DNA of 64,000 nt from Paenibacillus_F chitinolyticus_A (GCF_045038035.1 NZ_CP173427.1:5580001-5644000), one strand, 5' to 3'; counted from the stretch's first letter, positions 32,834 to 41,846 are shown. Notes: generated from the letters alone by a model not told the origin. Translations and numbers: made by a program.

Positions 32834-32918
32834 GATTGTTTCCCCGCTTTCCGTCAACTGCTGCAGCACCCTTTTTAATCGGCCCTTGTAACGAAAGGGC
32901 GGAAGTCCTGACCTTTTT

Positions 32919-33839
32919 TCAGTCCAGATAAAAGTAAACGATCGTTCCCAGCAAAACAATCAAAGATATCGTCAAAAACAGAACGATCCCGGGGGCTTCT
33001 TTGCGTCCGGCCGGGACTTTGATACCGCGCGCCCTCTTCGCTTGTTCCCTCCATACGGCCAGCGCTTCTTCGGAAGAAGCAAACCGGTTATTCAGAGCCT
33101 TCAGCAAAAAAGGGGCCAAGCCTCTCATCCGCTCGCTGCTTTTGACGATATCCTCCAGCATGGAGATATTCCGGTTCTGAGGAAGGGCCTGCAAGGCAGG
33201 GCGGAATGCGTCGCGTTCATCCAGCGTTTTGATGATCAGAACGGCGAACGAGAACAAATCGTAGCTCTCCTCCGCAACCCGTTCTCCCGCACACCAGTAG
33301 CCGCGGTCAAAAATTTCCGTAAACTGCTTAACCGCACGCCCCTTGGCCGTCATTCCGCCGAAATCTATCAGCTCCACGCTTCCATGCTCCGTAAGAACAA
33401 GATTGTCGGATTTCAGATCCCCGTAGATAAACCCGCTGCGGTGCAGCTCCGTAAGCTTTTTAAGCAGATTCGATCCGATCACGTAAATCCAGTCCTTGCC
33501 GTAGGTCCGTATGTATTTCGATAAAGAAAGGCCCTGTATGTAAGGCATGATAAAAAACGACAAGCGGCGTCCCTCGAATTCCGCATCGTCGGCATCCAGC
33601 AAAAATCGGCTGAACGACGTATCCGTTTTGGAAAGGGACTGCAGGGCGTTTACTTCGAACTGATGGTCGAGAGGATCGTATCCGATCTTCATCGCATACC
33701 GGCGCTCGCCTCTGCGTACAAGCAGCACTTGGCCGTTCGCTCCCGAACCCAGTCCGCGCACAACCGTATAAGTTCTGCCGTTCCAGATCCCCTTAAGGGT
33801 CGTACCGAGCGGCAGGGCAGGCTCATACGACGTAGTCAC
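32919..33839 (-). CDS. yabT: YabT-like membrane-anchored serine/threonine protein kinase
   Basis: About 306 residues. A kinase domain is recognisable: glycine-rich GLGSGANGQVLLV, the lysine in YAMKIG, the catalytic loop YGDLKSDNLVL (a YGD in place of HRD) and the metal-binding DFGG. A hydrophobic C-terminal segment (VLFLTISLIVLLGTIVYFYL) anchors it in the membrane. In B. subtilis the homologue YabT acts during sporulation and DNA repair. The GTG at 33839 is favoured; an ATG at 33857 has no ribosome-binding site. Either way the gene overlaps the vWA gene. Confidence 0.8.
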   Translation of the reverse strand: MTTSYEPALPLGTTLKGIWNGRTYTVVRGLGSGANGQVLLVRRGERRYAMKIGYDPLDHQFEVNALQSLSKTDTSFSRFLLDADDAEFEGRRLSFFIMPYIQGLSLSKYIRTYGKDWIYVIGSNLLKKLTELHRSGFIYGDLKSDNLVLTEHGSVELIDFGGMTAKGRAVKQFTEIFDRGYWCAGERVAEESYDLFSFAVLIIKTLDERDAFRPALQALPQNRNISMLEDIVKSSERMRGLAPFLLKALNNRFASSEEALAVWREQAKRARGIKVPAGRKEAPGIVLFLTISLIVLLGTIVYFYLD

Positions 33840-34542
33840 GCAGCATCCCGTCCTCATCGTCTGAATAGATAGGTTTACCCGCTACGTACGCCGCCACTTT
33901 CAGCATGGCAGGTCCGGTAGGGGTGGTGCCCTTCATGTTTAATTTATAGAACATCTTATCCAGATTTGCAAGATTTGACGTCCAGCCCGAATCCATTTCC
34001 ACATCAGGGTCACCGTCATGCCGTCCCGGAAAATGAAAAACCGCCAGTTCGCTTGTCCCGCTCCGCGCCTTGAGACTCAGCAGCAGATCGGAGATGGCCT
34101 CGCGCACCGCGGCCATCTTCGGCTTCATGCTGGCGCTGGCATCCACCAGCAGCGCGACGCGGAGGGAACCGCTCTCCGCAAGCTCGTCTATGACGCGCAC
34201 GACCTCGGAGCGCTGTGCAGGAGGCAGCTCGGTCATGTCCCCGCTGCCGAGTATGCTCTGCAGCTCCCGGCTGACCGCCTGCTGCACCGTCTGCGTCACG
34301 GTCTTGCGCGTCATCATCTGCACGGTCTGCGACAGCTGCTGCGGGGTTGCGATCCGGCTCATGCCGCCGCCGGCTTTCGCAATCTCGCGGATTTCCTCGG
34401 CGCCGAGCAGTCCGAGCTCGCCCTGGTCAACGACACCGATAACGTTGACGGTAATACCTTCCGCGCGGGCTTCCGCCGCAGCGGCCGCCGGGCTGATTCC
34501 GACGTTCGAACAGCCGTCGGTGATTAGTAGGATCTGTTTCAT
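33823..34542 (-). CDS. yabS: YabS-like von Willebrand factor A domain protein
   Basis: About 239 residues from the ATG at 34542, with GGAGG eight bases upstream. The MIDAS elements occur in an unusual order: ILLITDGCSN at the N-terminus (normally the last MIDAS strand), then VDASASMKPKM in the middle and KGTTPTGPAML near the C-terminus. The same layout is known in B. subtilis YabS. vWA domains bind metal and proteins. Located between spoIIE and the kinase gene, with which it overlaps by about 17 bp, it probably works with the kinase; that is inference. Confidence 0.8.
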   Translation of the reverse strand: MKQILLITDGCSNVGISPAAAAAEARAEGITVNVIGVVDQGELGLLGAEEIREIAKAGGGMSRIATPQQLSQTVQMMTRKTVTQTVQQAVSRELQSILGSGDMTELPPAQRSEVVRVIDELAESGSLRVALLVDASASMKPKMAAVREAISDLLLSLKARSGTSELAVFHFPGRHDGDPDVEMDSGWTSNLANLDKMFYKLNMKGTTPTGPAMLKVAAYVAGKPIYSDDEDGMLRDYVV

Positions 34543-34684
34543 CTCTTCCGCCTCCAACCTATGAATGTTCTTACTAGTTTCGCCAAGTCTGCGAGATTCT
34601 AATCATAGAGGCGGAAGAATTCAGGCGCCGGTCAACCGGCGGGCGTAAGGTCGGCGGGCTGGTTTAGCGCGGAACCTTTTTTCA

Positions 34685-34722
34685 AGAGAAAACAGCGGGG
34701 CACCCTCTAGGATACTCCGCTG
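34685..34722 (-). terminator. Probable intrinsic terminator after spoIIE
   Basis: Minus strand CAGCGG...CCGCTG with an inner GTATCC/GGGTGC pairing, followed by TTTTCTCTT, about 85 bp beyond the spoIIE stop. The U tract is interrupted, so termination may be partial. Confidence 0.6.
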
Positions 34723-34805
34723 CACGGCTGCGCATGTTGAAATCCAGCATTCGGCCTCCTTTCTGTCCATATGGGCAGGTCACAGCTCCATAGCAATTCC
34801 GTCTC

Positions 34806-37298
34806 TCAGCTCACCACCTTCGGCCGTTCGATCCGGTTGACGCCGGGCCAGCGGAATGTCGCCCATTCCGGCTGATGCTTTTCGACACGCGCCGCGACCA
34901 CGGTCATGTCGTCGATAATCTCCCCATGATGGCAGCGCATAACGCGATCAAGAAGCCTATCGGCAAAATCCTGCGGAATGTCCGTATCGATTTCCTGGAT
35001 CACCCGCTTCATCCACATTTCTTTGTTGACCGCATGCCCGGGTGCGTCGTAAATGCCGTCAGTCATCATAATCAGCAGGTCTCCGTGCTGAAGGGATCGC
35101 GACAGCAGGTCCACTTCGATGTCCTGCAGAATGCCGACCGGCAGGTTATTAGCCATCACCGGAATCACTTCGCTGCCTCTTTTAATGAAGCTCGGTGTGG
35201 ACCCGATTTTCATAAAGGTCGTCTCTGCGCTGTACAAATCAATTAGAGCCATATCCACCGTCGCATACACTTCGTCGGAAGAACGCAGAAGCAGAACGGA
35301 ATTGACCGATTTGATCGCGATTTTCTCGTCCATGCCCGATTGAAGAAGCTGCTGCAAAATAGTAAGCGCAGCCGAGCTTTCCGCCCTGGCCCTCTCGCCG
35401 TTGCCCATTCCGTCGCTCAGCGCCACGACGAATTTGCCGTTGCCCAGCTCCGCTACGGAAAAGCTGTCCCCGGACAGCAGCTCCCCGCCCTTGGCTGCTC
35501 CCGCGATACCCGTTTCCACTTCGAATTCTTTGGCCGAGCCGAACAATACCGTGCTGTAGCCCTCACCCCTCGGGAGCATTTCCTCATTTTTCACCGCGAT
35601 ATGTTCTCCGAGAATTTCACTTAACAGAGGCGCTATGATTTTGCGGCACTCATCGAAGCCTTTTGTATATTGGTGGATGATCTCAATCTCCACGTTACCT
35701 TCGTCCAGCGAAATAACATCAATGCTGTGTATGGAAAGCCCGAGATCCTCCAGAGCCTCACGAATCTGCTCCTCCTGCAGAAAGAGTTCCTGGCCCTCCC
35801 GCTTGATCTCCTTCGCCAAATCCTCCATGACCTGGGACACACCGCTTAATTGATCCGCCACAATCTGACGGCTGTCCGAAATCTGCTTTTTCCAGTGCAT
35901 ATCATTCTGGTATTTCGCATACTGGTTTTTCATAACATCCAGCACCTGATCCGGCTTCGTACAAGCCTGCTTCCAATCTATCGGAATCTGTTTCCGCGAG
36001 AAATTCGGATTCAGCTCGATTTCCGTCATCATGCTCGTCATAAACTGATACGTTTGATAGAAACGCTGGTCCCAACAGCGGACCCGCTTCGGACACATCT
36101 GACAGGTCTGGCAGGAAACGGCCTCCATGAAATGGCTGATCTCCTCTTCCTTAGGCACCGGTTGGCTCTCGACCGTAAGCTGTTTGAAACTCCGGGCCAA
36201 CTGCATAAACACCTGTGAAAACTGCTCGACCCGGCCGGCCGTAATATCCCTGACGCGTTTGGCGTAATCCTGCTGGGATTTGAGGTTCTCCTGGGTGCCC
36301 GGCACGTATTTGGCCAGCGTCTGGAGAACGCTCTTGGGTGTGAGCAGGAAAAGCGCTACCGCCGCAACGGATTCCCAGGTGGAGTTCATGACTTCCCCCT
36401 GCGTCCCGATATAAATGGAGAGGATCGACGAGCCGAGCAGCATGCCGAAGGCTACTGCCATCCGTCTGCCTTCCTTAAGCAGACCCGCCAGCATGCCCGA
36501 AAAGGCCAGCAGACTCATCTGGTAAATCGCATTTGTATTGGCGAGACTTAAGATAAGACCCGTCACCACACCGACCGAAGCTCCGAACGGCGCGCCGCCC
36601 ACCAGTGCGAATAACAGAATCAGGTAACGGGAGACAACGTGCTCAACCGTAACCGGTCCGAGCGTCCAGCCCACGGTGCCGGTCATCATGGACGCCAGCA
36701 GAATGATCAGACAAATGATCTCTTCATGCTTGAGCTGATAATTTTTGCGGGTCAGCGTGAAGACGGGGACCGCTTGTACAAAAATAAGCGTAAGCACCAG
36801 ACTCAGCACCGACTCCACTCCCGTCATTGTCAAGGAGTACCAGGAGAGGTCCGAATTAACCATGTGAGCGAACATCTGCACGAGCAGCGTTGTGATGAAG
36901 ACGAGCACCGGCGCCAGCGAGATATCCGAGCGCTCATACTTTTCCAATCCTTTCTGGATGAGGAGAAACACGATCATCTCGGTCAGGATAAACCCGCTCT
37001 GAGGTTGTACGGCCAGTAAACTTCCGGCAAATAGAAACACGCCTGTCCATAGAAGCAAATCGCGGCGCTGGAAATACATGACCGCAAAAAAAGCTATCGA
37101 AAACGGAGCAAGCTCCTCAAGGATCATGGCTCTCCCCAGCAGAAAGGCCATCAGCAGGAGCAGGATAGACCATTTCTTGGCTACAAACGATTGAATGAGT
37201 CTGTTTTCCGCCACTCTGCCCTGAGCTGCCGACTTCGTCCGCTGCACCGCGCCTGCCCATTGCAGACCGATGGAAAGTGCACCATTTCGTTTTTCCAT
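34806..37298 (-). CDS. spoIIE: Stage II sporulation protein E (PP2C-type phosphatase)
   Basis: 830 residues, family-typical. An N-terminal membrane region of about ten hydrophobic segments (residues roughly 40-330) is followed by a regulatory middle domain with a CQTCQMCPKRVRCW cysteine cluster and a C-terminal PP2C phosphatase domain with GDSFSVAELGNGKFVVALSDGMGNG and LIMMTDGIYD. SpoIIE sits at the polar septum and dephosphorylates SpoIIAA to activate sigma-F in the forespore. GGTGGTG lies upstream of the ATG. The promoter shows Spo0A-type architecture. Confidence 0.96.
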   Translation of the reverse strand: MEKRNGALSIGLQWAGAVQRTKSAAQGRVAENRLIQSFVAKKWSILLLLMAFLLGRAMILEELAPFSIAFFAVMYFQRRDLLLWTGVFLFAGSLLAVQPQSGFILTEMIVFLLIQKGLEKYERSDISLAPVLVFITTLLVQMFAHMVNSDLSWYSLTMTGVESVLSLVLTLIFVQAVPVFTLTRKNYQLKHEEIICLIILLASMMTGTVGWTLGPVTVEHVVSRYLILLFALVGGAPFGASVGVVTGLILSLANTNAIYQMSLLAFSGMLAGLLKEGRRMAVAFGMLLGSSILSIYIGTQGEVMNSTWESVAAVALFLLTPKSVLQTLAKYVPGTQENLKSQQDYAKRVRDITAGRVEQFSQVFMQLARSFKQLTVESQPVPKEEEISHFMEAVSCQTCQMCPKRVRCWDQRFYQTYQFMTSMMTEIELNPNFSRKQIPIDWKQACTKPDQVLDVMKNQYAKYQNDMHWKKQISDSRQIVADQLSGVSQVMEDLAKEIKREGQELFLQEEQIREALEDLGLSIHSIDVISLDEGNVEIEIIHQYTKGFDECRKIIAPLLSEILGEHIAVKNEEMLPRGEGYSTVLFGSAKEFEVETGIAGAAKGGELLSGDSFSVAELGNGKFVVALSDGMGNGERARAESSAALTILQQLLQSGMDEKIAIKSVNSVLLLRSSDEVYATVDMALIDLYSAETTFMKIGSTPSFIKRGSEVIPVMANNLPVGILQDIEVDLLSRSLQHGDLLIMMTDGIYDAPGHAVNKEMWMKRVIQEIDTDIPQDFADRLLDRVMRCHHGEIIDDMTVVAARVEKHQPEWATFRWPGVNRIERPKVVS

Positions 37299-37331
37299 GT
37301 TCAGACACCACCATTTCTCTTAGTGGTGTTT

Positions 37332-37364
37332 ATTATAGGTGGGTTCTATCATAGATTTTGTCAC
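37332..37364 (-). promoter_or_regulatory. spoIIE promoter with 21-bp spacing
   Basis: Minus strand GTGACA, 21-bp spacer, TATAAT, 34 bp upstream of the start. The long spacing is that of Spo0A-activated sigma-A promoters such as B. subtilis spoIIE and spoIIG. Confidence 0.65.
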
Positions 37365-37390
37365 AATGAGTTGCTAGAGTTTAAGAAATT

Positions 37391-37397
37391 TCCGACA
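37391..37397 (-). promoter_or_regulatory. Candidate Spo0A box upstream of spoIIE
   Basis: TGTCGGA on the minus strand matches the 0A box TGTCGAA at six of seven positions and lies about 27 bp upstream of the -35 element. Confidence 0.4.
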
Positions 37398-37562
37398 AAA
37401 AAGGGGGGCCTGTCAGGTCGGCGCAAATGCCTACCCCATGGGGGCTTGGCTTCTCCCTTCCGAACAGCCGTTCCGAAGCTGCGGGAGCTTGTCGCCGGTA
37501 AATGGGATGCGTATGCGGTAAGGTTGTGTCGATTCCCCGAACAACCGCATGTTAATCGACGC

Positions 37563-37597
37563 AAAAAAACCACATCCGCCGAAACGGAATGTGGTTG
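37563..37597 (-). terminator. Intrinsic terminator after yabR
   Basis: Minus strand AACCACATTCCG-TTT-CGGCGGATGTGGTT followed by TTTTTGCG, 33 bp beyond the yabR stop. With the spoIIE promoter it accounts for most of the 331-bp gap 37299-37629; no tRNA gene lies here. Confidence 0.85.
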
Positions 37598-37629
37598 TAG
37601 ATTTGTGTAAATAGTAGAGCGAGGAACAA

Positions 37630-38112
37630 TTAGTCGCGGCGTCCGCCACGTCCACCACGCTTGGAGTCCTGCTTCTTCAGCGAAGAAATGCGCTCTTCAC
37701 TGTCCTTGAGGAAACGGTTCATCTTGTCTTCGAAAGACAATTTGCCGGGTGCGTTACGGAAGCCGCCACCGCGTCCGCCGCGGTCTCCGCGGTTACCGAA
37801 TCCGCCACGATCTCCGGAACGAGGGGAGTCGAACTTGCCATTGCCTTGTCTTTCAGGGCGAGCAGGTTCAGCGGGCTTTTCAATCGTCTGCTTGATGGAT
37901 AAGCCGATTTTCCCGTCCTTGTCCACGTTGATGACCTTGACCAGAACCTTGTCTTCCAGCTTGAGATGGTCGTTGACATCCTTCACGTAGTTGTCGGCAA
38001 TCTCCGAGATATGCACCAATCCGGTGACACCTTGTTCAAGCTCGACAAATGCCCCAAAGTGAGTGATCCCGGTCACTCTTCCTTCTAATTTGCTGCCCAC
38101 TTCTATTGCCAT
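37630..38112 (-). CDS. yabR: S1-domain RNA-binding protein YabR
   Basis: 160 residues from the ATG at 38112; the frame stays open to 38277 but the longer form overlaps divIC. A single S1 domain fills residues 1-75 (VGSKLEGRVTGITHFGAFVEL, VHISEIADNYVKDVND, KIGLSIKQT). The tail is an Arg/Gly-rich region with repeated GGFGNRGDRGGRGGG-type motifs, which in other proteins binds RNA. GGGAGG lies 13 bases upstream. It follows divIC as in B. subtilis; the cellular RNA target is unknown. Confidence 0.88.
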   Translation of the reverse strand: MAIEVGSKLEGRVTGITHFGAFVELEQGVTGLVHISEIADNYVKDVNDHLKLEDKVLVKVINVDKDGKIGLSIKQTIEKPAEPARPERQGNGKFDSPRSGDRGGFGNRGDRGGRGGGFRNAPGKLSFEDKMNRFLKDSEERISSLKKQDSKRGGRGGRRD

Positions 38113-38218
38113 AAAATACAATGTTCCTCCCTTAAATTGTTCAAAAGAATGGCTATGCCGATTATACCCCATTGCTGAATAGACGGTCAACATGGAGAAA
38201 AGCCCAAATAATCCGGTT

Positions 38219-38560
38219 TTACGGATTTTGTGATTTGGACGTCGGTATAAAAAAACGCGTTTCTCCTGCGCGGGCATAATTCAACTCGCTGCGGATGACT
38301 TGCTCCAAATACTCAGGGTCGTGCAAACGGGCAATCTCCTGCTGAAGGTCCGCTTTACGCTTCTGTTCATCGGTTAATTCCTGTTTGATCTGCTGCATTT
38401 CTGCACGCTTCTCGCTGATCTTGCCATGTTGTCCCCAGAATGTAACTCCCGCCCACGTTAGAAAACCGAGCAGAATGACGGCGGCAATACGGAATCTGCG
38501 GCGCGTGCCTTTGCTATTCGATTTAGGTTGCGTCTGCGTTGATTTGGGTGGAACAGGCAT
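38219..38560 (-). CDS. divIC: Septum formation initiator, DivIC/FtsB family
   Basis: About 113 residues from the ATG at 38560, with AGGAGG eleven bases upstream; earlier starts at 38593 and 38599 lack one. Short cytoplasmic basic N-terminus, one membrane segment (AAVILLGFLTWAGVTFWG), then an extracellular coiled coil (KISEKRAEMQQIKQELTDEQ onward) ending in LNYARAGETRFFIP. DivIC joins the FtsL-DivIB divisome subcomplex. Confidence 0.92.
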   Translation of the reverse strand: MPVPPKSTQTQPKSNSKGTRRRFRIAAVILLGFLTWAGVTFWGQHGKISEKRAEMQQIKQELTDEQKRKADLQQEIARLHDPEYLEQVIRSELNYARAGETRFFIPTSKSQNP

Positions 38561-38615
38561 TAATCTCTGAGCCTCCTGATCGTGCAGGGCCATATACAAT
38601 TCGACCCATGCCCGG

Positions 38616-39197
38616 TTACTTACCCTTGCGGAACCACTTCTGAAACAGCTGCTTTAAAAAATTTACCCACCGCAGCACTCGGGCAGGTACCCGTAAATGC
38701 TTGTACAGGGGACGTGTCAGCCAAAGCAGCAGTTTCCACACAGGGTAAACCAATTGTACCACAACTCGGAACAGGAACATAGCCAGCGCCGCCAAAAAGC
38801 CAAGGAGCACCCAGGCCAGCTTGTATAACCCGATCGCAGGTTTGATAAAGAGCAGCGTAAACATTCGCCTGAAAAAGCGGAGGAGCCATTTAACGGCCCG
38901 GATCAGGACCGCAATAACCTTACGTACGGTACGGCTCAGTGTCATCATGTAAACCAGCAGGCCGATAATTAACCCGACAAAGACGAAGAATCGGACTTGT
39001 CCCTGATTGCTGTGCACGAGCGTCCCGAACACGCAGACGGTCGCCGTAATCCAGTAAACCACATCCGCAAGCGGGAAAGTCCAGCGCGGCAGCCGCAGCT
39101 GCACGAACACCACCCGGAAGGCGTCGTAGAGCATCCCCAGTCCCATCCCGCTGACGAACATGAACCACAAGGTTAAAAACTGTACGTTCAGTGTCAC
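38616..39197 (-). CDS. yabQ: Spore cortex biosynthesis protein YabQ
   Basis: 193 residues. Membrane segments at the N-terminus (about 5-25, 40-60, 68-88) with GMGLGMLYDAFRVV, typical of YabQ, and a further hydrophobic region around 130-155; basic C-terminus. In B. subtilis YabQ localises to the spore membrane and is needed for cortex formation. The start is a GTG at 39197 overlapping the yabP stop (GTGA), so the two are coupled. Confidence 0.9.
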   Translation of the reverse strand: MTLNVQFLTLWFMFVSGMGLGMLYDAFRVVFVQLRLPRWTFPLADVVYWITATVCVFGTLVHSNQGQVRFFVFVGLIIGLLVYMMTLSRTVRKVIAVLIRAVKWLLRFFRRMFTLLFIKPAIGLYKLAWVLLGFLAALAMFLFRVVVQLVYPVWKLLLWLTRPLYKHLRVPARVLRWVNFLKQLFQKWFRKGK

Positions 39198-39475
39198 TTG
39201 AACAGCTTACCCAGAAATCCCTTGTTTTTCTCCGGGGAATTCGCGTCCACATAAGACAAGGCGTTGACGTATCCTTCTATCGCAACCAGTCCCTGCTCCA
39301 GACTCAAATTCTTGATATGCAGATTCTGGCCCTTAATGAGCAGAAACCCGCAGTCCGTTTCCAGCAAAAATTCCTCGCTGTCAAAGCTCTCCACATTCTT
39401 CACCCCGGAGATCTCGAGCAGCTTGCGGTTAAGCATTTTCACTTCCTGCCGTTTGGTCTTTCCGGCCTCCATCAT
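39194..39475 (-). CDS. yabP: Sporulation protein YabP
   Basis: 93 residues. LNRKLLEISGVKNVESFDSEEFLLET and GFLLIKGQNLHIKNLSLEQGLVAIEGYVNALSY mark the YabP/YqfC family. YabP acts with YabQ in the mother cell during cortex formation. A CATATCGT sequence at 39511-39518 on the minus strand resembles a sigma-E -10 element, but I could not pair it with a convincing -35. Confidence 0.92.
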   Translation of the reverse strand: MMEAGKTKRQEVKMLNRKLLEISGVKNVESFDSEEFLLETDCGFLLIKGQNLHIKNLSLEQGLVAIEGYVNALSYVDANSPEKNKGFLGKLFK

Positions 39476-39551
39476 GGCGAGTCCCCCCTACAGCTTTTCC
39501 TACCACTACGATATGGGGGGATGTCCGTTTTTAGAACACCCGGAAACACGT

Positions 39552-39593
39552 AAAAAAGAGGCCTAGTCGGCATGAGCCGCCTTTCAGCCTCTT
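39552..39593 (-). terminator. Intrinsic terminator after rqcP
   Basis: Minus strand AAGAGGC...GCCTCTT followed by TTTTACG. It starts directly after the rqcP stop and would isolate hbs-rqcP from yabP-yabQ. Confidence 0.75.
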
Positions 39594-39595
39594 GG

Positions 39596-39856
39596 TTATT
39601 CGTTGTTCGCTTCTTCCCGCAGAAGCGTGTACATATGAGCCGCGTCCTCTTTACGAGTCGACTCCGTCAGTTGTTCCACGCGAACGGTCACTTTCTTCTG
39701 CCCGAATTGAATGGTAAGCTCGTCGCCTACTTTCACCGCCGAGCCCGGTTTCGCATCCCGCCCGTTGATCCAGACACGCCCCTGATCGGAGACGTCTTTG
39801 GCCACCGTACGGCGTTTGATCAGCCGGGATACTTTTAAAAACTTGTCGAGTCTCAT
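39596..39856 (-). CDS. rqcP: RNA-binding S4 domain protein RqcP (YabO)
   Basis: 86 residues, single S4 domain (MRLDKFLKVSRLIKRRTVAK, GRVWINGRDAKPGSAVKVGD). RqcP works with RqcH in adding alanine tails to stalled nascent chains on 50S subunits. The ATG overlaps the hbs stop by one base, so it is probably translated from the hbs transcript. Confidence 0.93.
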   Translation of the reverse strand: MRLDKFLKVSRLIKRRTVAKDVSDQGRVWINGRDAKPGSAVKVGDELTIQFGQKKVTVRVEQLTESTRKEDAAHMYTLLREEANNE

Positions 39857-40128
39857 TATTTTACGGCTTCTTTAAGCTTGTTGCCCGCTTTAAAAGCAGG
39901 AACATTCGATTCCGGAATAGAAATTTCTTGACCGGTTTGCGGGTTGCGGCCCGTACGTCCGGAGCGTTTGCGGGTTTCGAATGTACCGAAGCCGATCAGC
40001 TGAACTTTATCTCCTGTGGACAGCGCGTCCGTAATTTCACCGAGGAAAGAGTTAAGGACGGTTTCCACGTCTTTCTTGGTGAGTCCGCTCTTCGTGGAAA
40101 TGTTGTTGACCAGATCTGTTTTGTTCAT
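39856..40128 (-). CDS. hbs: DNA-binding protein HU
   Basis: 90 residues from the ATG at 40128, with AGGAGG upstream; the frame continues further but this start matches the family. MNKTDLVNNISTKSGLTKKD, FGTFETRKRSGRTGRNPQTG and the DNA-binding arm are standard HU. It is the abundant nucleoid protein that bends DNA. In B. subtilis hbs is elsewhere; here it lies between mazG and rqcP. Confidence 0.97.
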   Translation of the reverse strand: MNKTDLVNNISTKSGLTKKDVETVLNSFLGEITDALSTGDKVQLIGFGTFETRKRSGRTGRNPQTGQEISIPESNVPAFKAGNKLKEAVK

Positions 40129-40243
40129 GATTCGAATACCTCCTAAAGTGAATGACAAGTATGTAGCTGGTTTTGAATCTCGCAGGTAAGTCGCTTCCGA
40201 AACTAAGTATTCTTGCTCAGCTTGGGAAATCCTGCTGAAAAAC

Positions 40244-41725
40244 CTACGTGGATTGAAGTTTTTTTGCTTCCTGCCACAATTCTTCCATCTCTGCCAAATC
40301 CGCCTCCGCCAGGGACTTGCCCCGAGCTTCCAGGCGCTCTTCGATGTACTGGAAACGGCGTACAAACTTACGGTTAGTCGAAGCCAGCGCCTCTTCCGGA
40401 TCGATTTTCAGGAAACGCGACAGATTGACGACGGCGAAAAGCAGATCCCCGAGTTCGTCCAGGCGCTCTGCCGCCGCACCGGTTTCCATTGCTTCCTGCA
40501 CTTCACCGAGTTCCTCGGTGATTTTGCCGATCACTTCTCCAACCTCAGACCAGTCAAAACCGACGACAGCCGCTTTCTTCTGAAGCTTCAGGGCTTTCAT
40601 CAGAGCCGGCAGATCCTTGGGCACTCCCGCCAAAGCAGACTGCTTCGAAGGGTCGATCCCTTTGCGGCGCTTCTCCTCGTCCTTCATCTGCTGCCAGTTG
40701 GCAAGAGCCTCCTCCGCGTTTTCCGCACCTTCCGTACCGAACACGTGGGGGTGACGACGGATCAGCTTCTCGTTGAGCCCCGCGATTACGTCATAGACGG
40801 TAAAAGCGCCGGTCTCCTCTTCCATCTGGGAATGAAGCATCACCTGGAGCAGCAGGTCGCCGAGCTCCTCGCACATATGGTCGGGATCGTCTTCATCAAT
40901 CGTCTCCAGAACCTCGTAAGCCTCTTCGATGAGATTTTTACGGAGGCTGGCATGCGTCTGCTCGCGATCCCACGGGCAGCCTTCCGGGCTGCGGAGAATC
41001 GCCACAATTTCATGCAGCCGCTCCATTGTACGGTTGCGGAGTTCGTCCCGGTCGCTGCGCGGCACCCAGACAAGGGAAAGGTTGCCGTAGCCCTCGATCC
41101 GGTCGAGCTCGTAAAGAGGAACCCGGACAACCGATTCTTCCCCCGCAACGCCAAGGGAGTGACCCGCATAGACGGTGTAATCGTCCGGATAAAGCTCCAT
41201 CAGTGTAAGCTTCACATCCGACGCCGTAAATGTATCGTACACTTGTCCGATCACCGTATGCAAGCGGGGGTTCAGCATGCCGGGCCGCAGGTCGGTCGCA
41301 TCCAGAAGCTGCATCCCTTCGATAGGATCGAAGCCGAACCGGAGAAACGCCTGGTCGAGGAAGCTTTCCCCGCCCGCGATCTCCAGCGGAATGCCCGCTT
41401 CCGGACATTTCGCCCTCAGCAGCTGCACGGTGTACTCGGCCACCATAGGATGTCCGGGAACGGCGTACACGACAGCTTCCGTACGGGCCGACTCCAGCAG
41501 CGAGGCCGCTATCGCTTCATATGTGTCGTCAAAGCGGTTCTTCGCTTCGTAAATCGCGTCAAAGGTCTCGTACCGGATCCCCTCTGCCCGGAGATAGGCG
41601 GCGACCGGGTGATGATCGGTACGGAGAATCAGCTTCGGAGCCTGCTGCAAACGGCGCAGCACGCCGAGCGTGAGCTGGTTTTCGTCCCCGGAACCGAGTC
41701 CGAGAACCGTAATTCCTTGCGTCAT
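40244..41725 (-). CDS. mazG: Fusion of tetrapyrrole methylase-like domain and MazG NTP pyrophosphohydrolase (YabN)
   Basis: 493 residues. Residues 1-220 form a SAM-dependent tetrapyrrole methylase-like domain (VLGLGSGDENQLTLGVLRRL, VVYAVPGHPMVAE, GGESFLDQAF). The C-terminal part has two MazG repeats, with CPWDREQTHASLRKNLIEEAYEV and EELGDLLLQVMLHSQM supplying the acidic metal ligands and a second copy EELGEVQEAMETG / DELGDLLFAVVNL. It hydrolyses non-canonical NTPs. GGAGG lies before the ATG at 41725. The same fusion exists in B. subtilis YabN. Confidence 0.94.
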   Translation of the reverse strand: MTQGITVLGLGSGDENQLTLGVLRRLQQAPKLILRTDHHPVAAYLRAEGIRYETFDAIYEAKNRFDDTYEAIAASLLESARTEAVVYAVPGHPMVAEYTVQLLRAKCPEAGIPLEIAGGESFLDQAFLRFGFDPIEGMQLLDATDLRPGMLNPRLHTVIGQVYDTFTASDVKLTLMELYPDDYTVYAGHSLGVAGEESVVRVPLYELDRIEGYGNLSLVWVPRSDRDELRNRTMERLHEIVAILRSPEGCPWDREQTHASLRKNLIEEAYEVLETIDEDDPDHMCEELGDLLLQVMLHSQMEEETGAFTVYDVIAGLNEKLIRRHPHVFGTEGAENAEEALANWQQMKDEEKRRKGIDPSKQSALAGVPKDLPALMKALKLQKKAAVVGFDWSEVGEVIGKITEELGEVQEAMETGAAAERLDELGDLLFAVVNLSRFLKIDPEEALASTNRKFVRRFQYIEERLEARGKSLAEADLAEMEELWQEAKKLQST

Positions 41726-41846
41726 AGTCCTTGCCTCCCACGCGTATTCCGGTTCCCGCTTAAGCGGAGCCGGTTGATTCGCAGCTATTTTACGCCGAAA
41801 CGGCGCGGTCTATCACGGGTCGAGGGCGCCTTCTCGCGGCTAACTC

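Noticed and set aside
33372..33405. Kinase catalytic loop YGD as a sign of a pseudokinase
   Set aside because: The B. subtilis homologue also lacks the HRD histidine (FGD, from memory) and is reported active, and the Asp, Lys, Asn and DFG residues are kept.
37299..37629. tRNA genes between spoIIE and yabR, as in B. subtilis
   Set aside because: No cloverleaf found; the gap holds the spoIIE promoter and yabR terminator.
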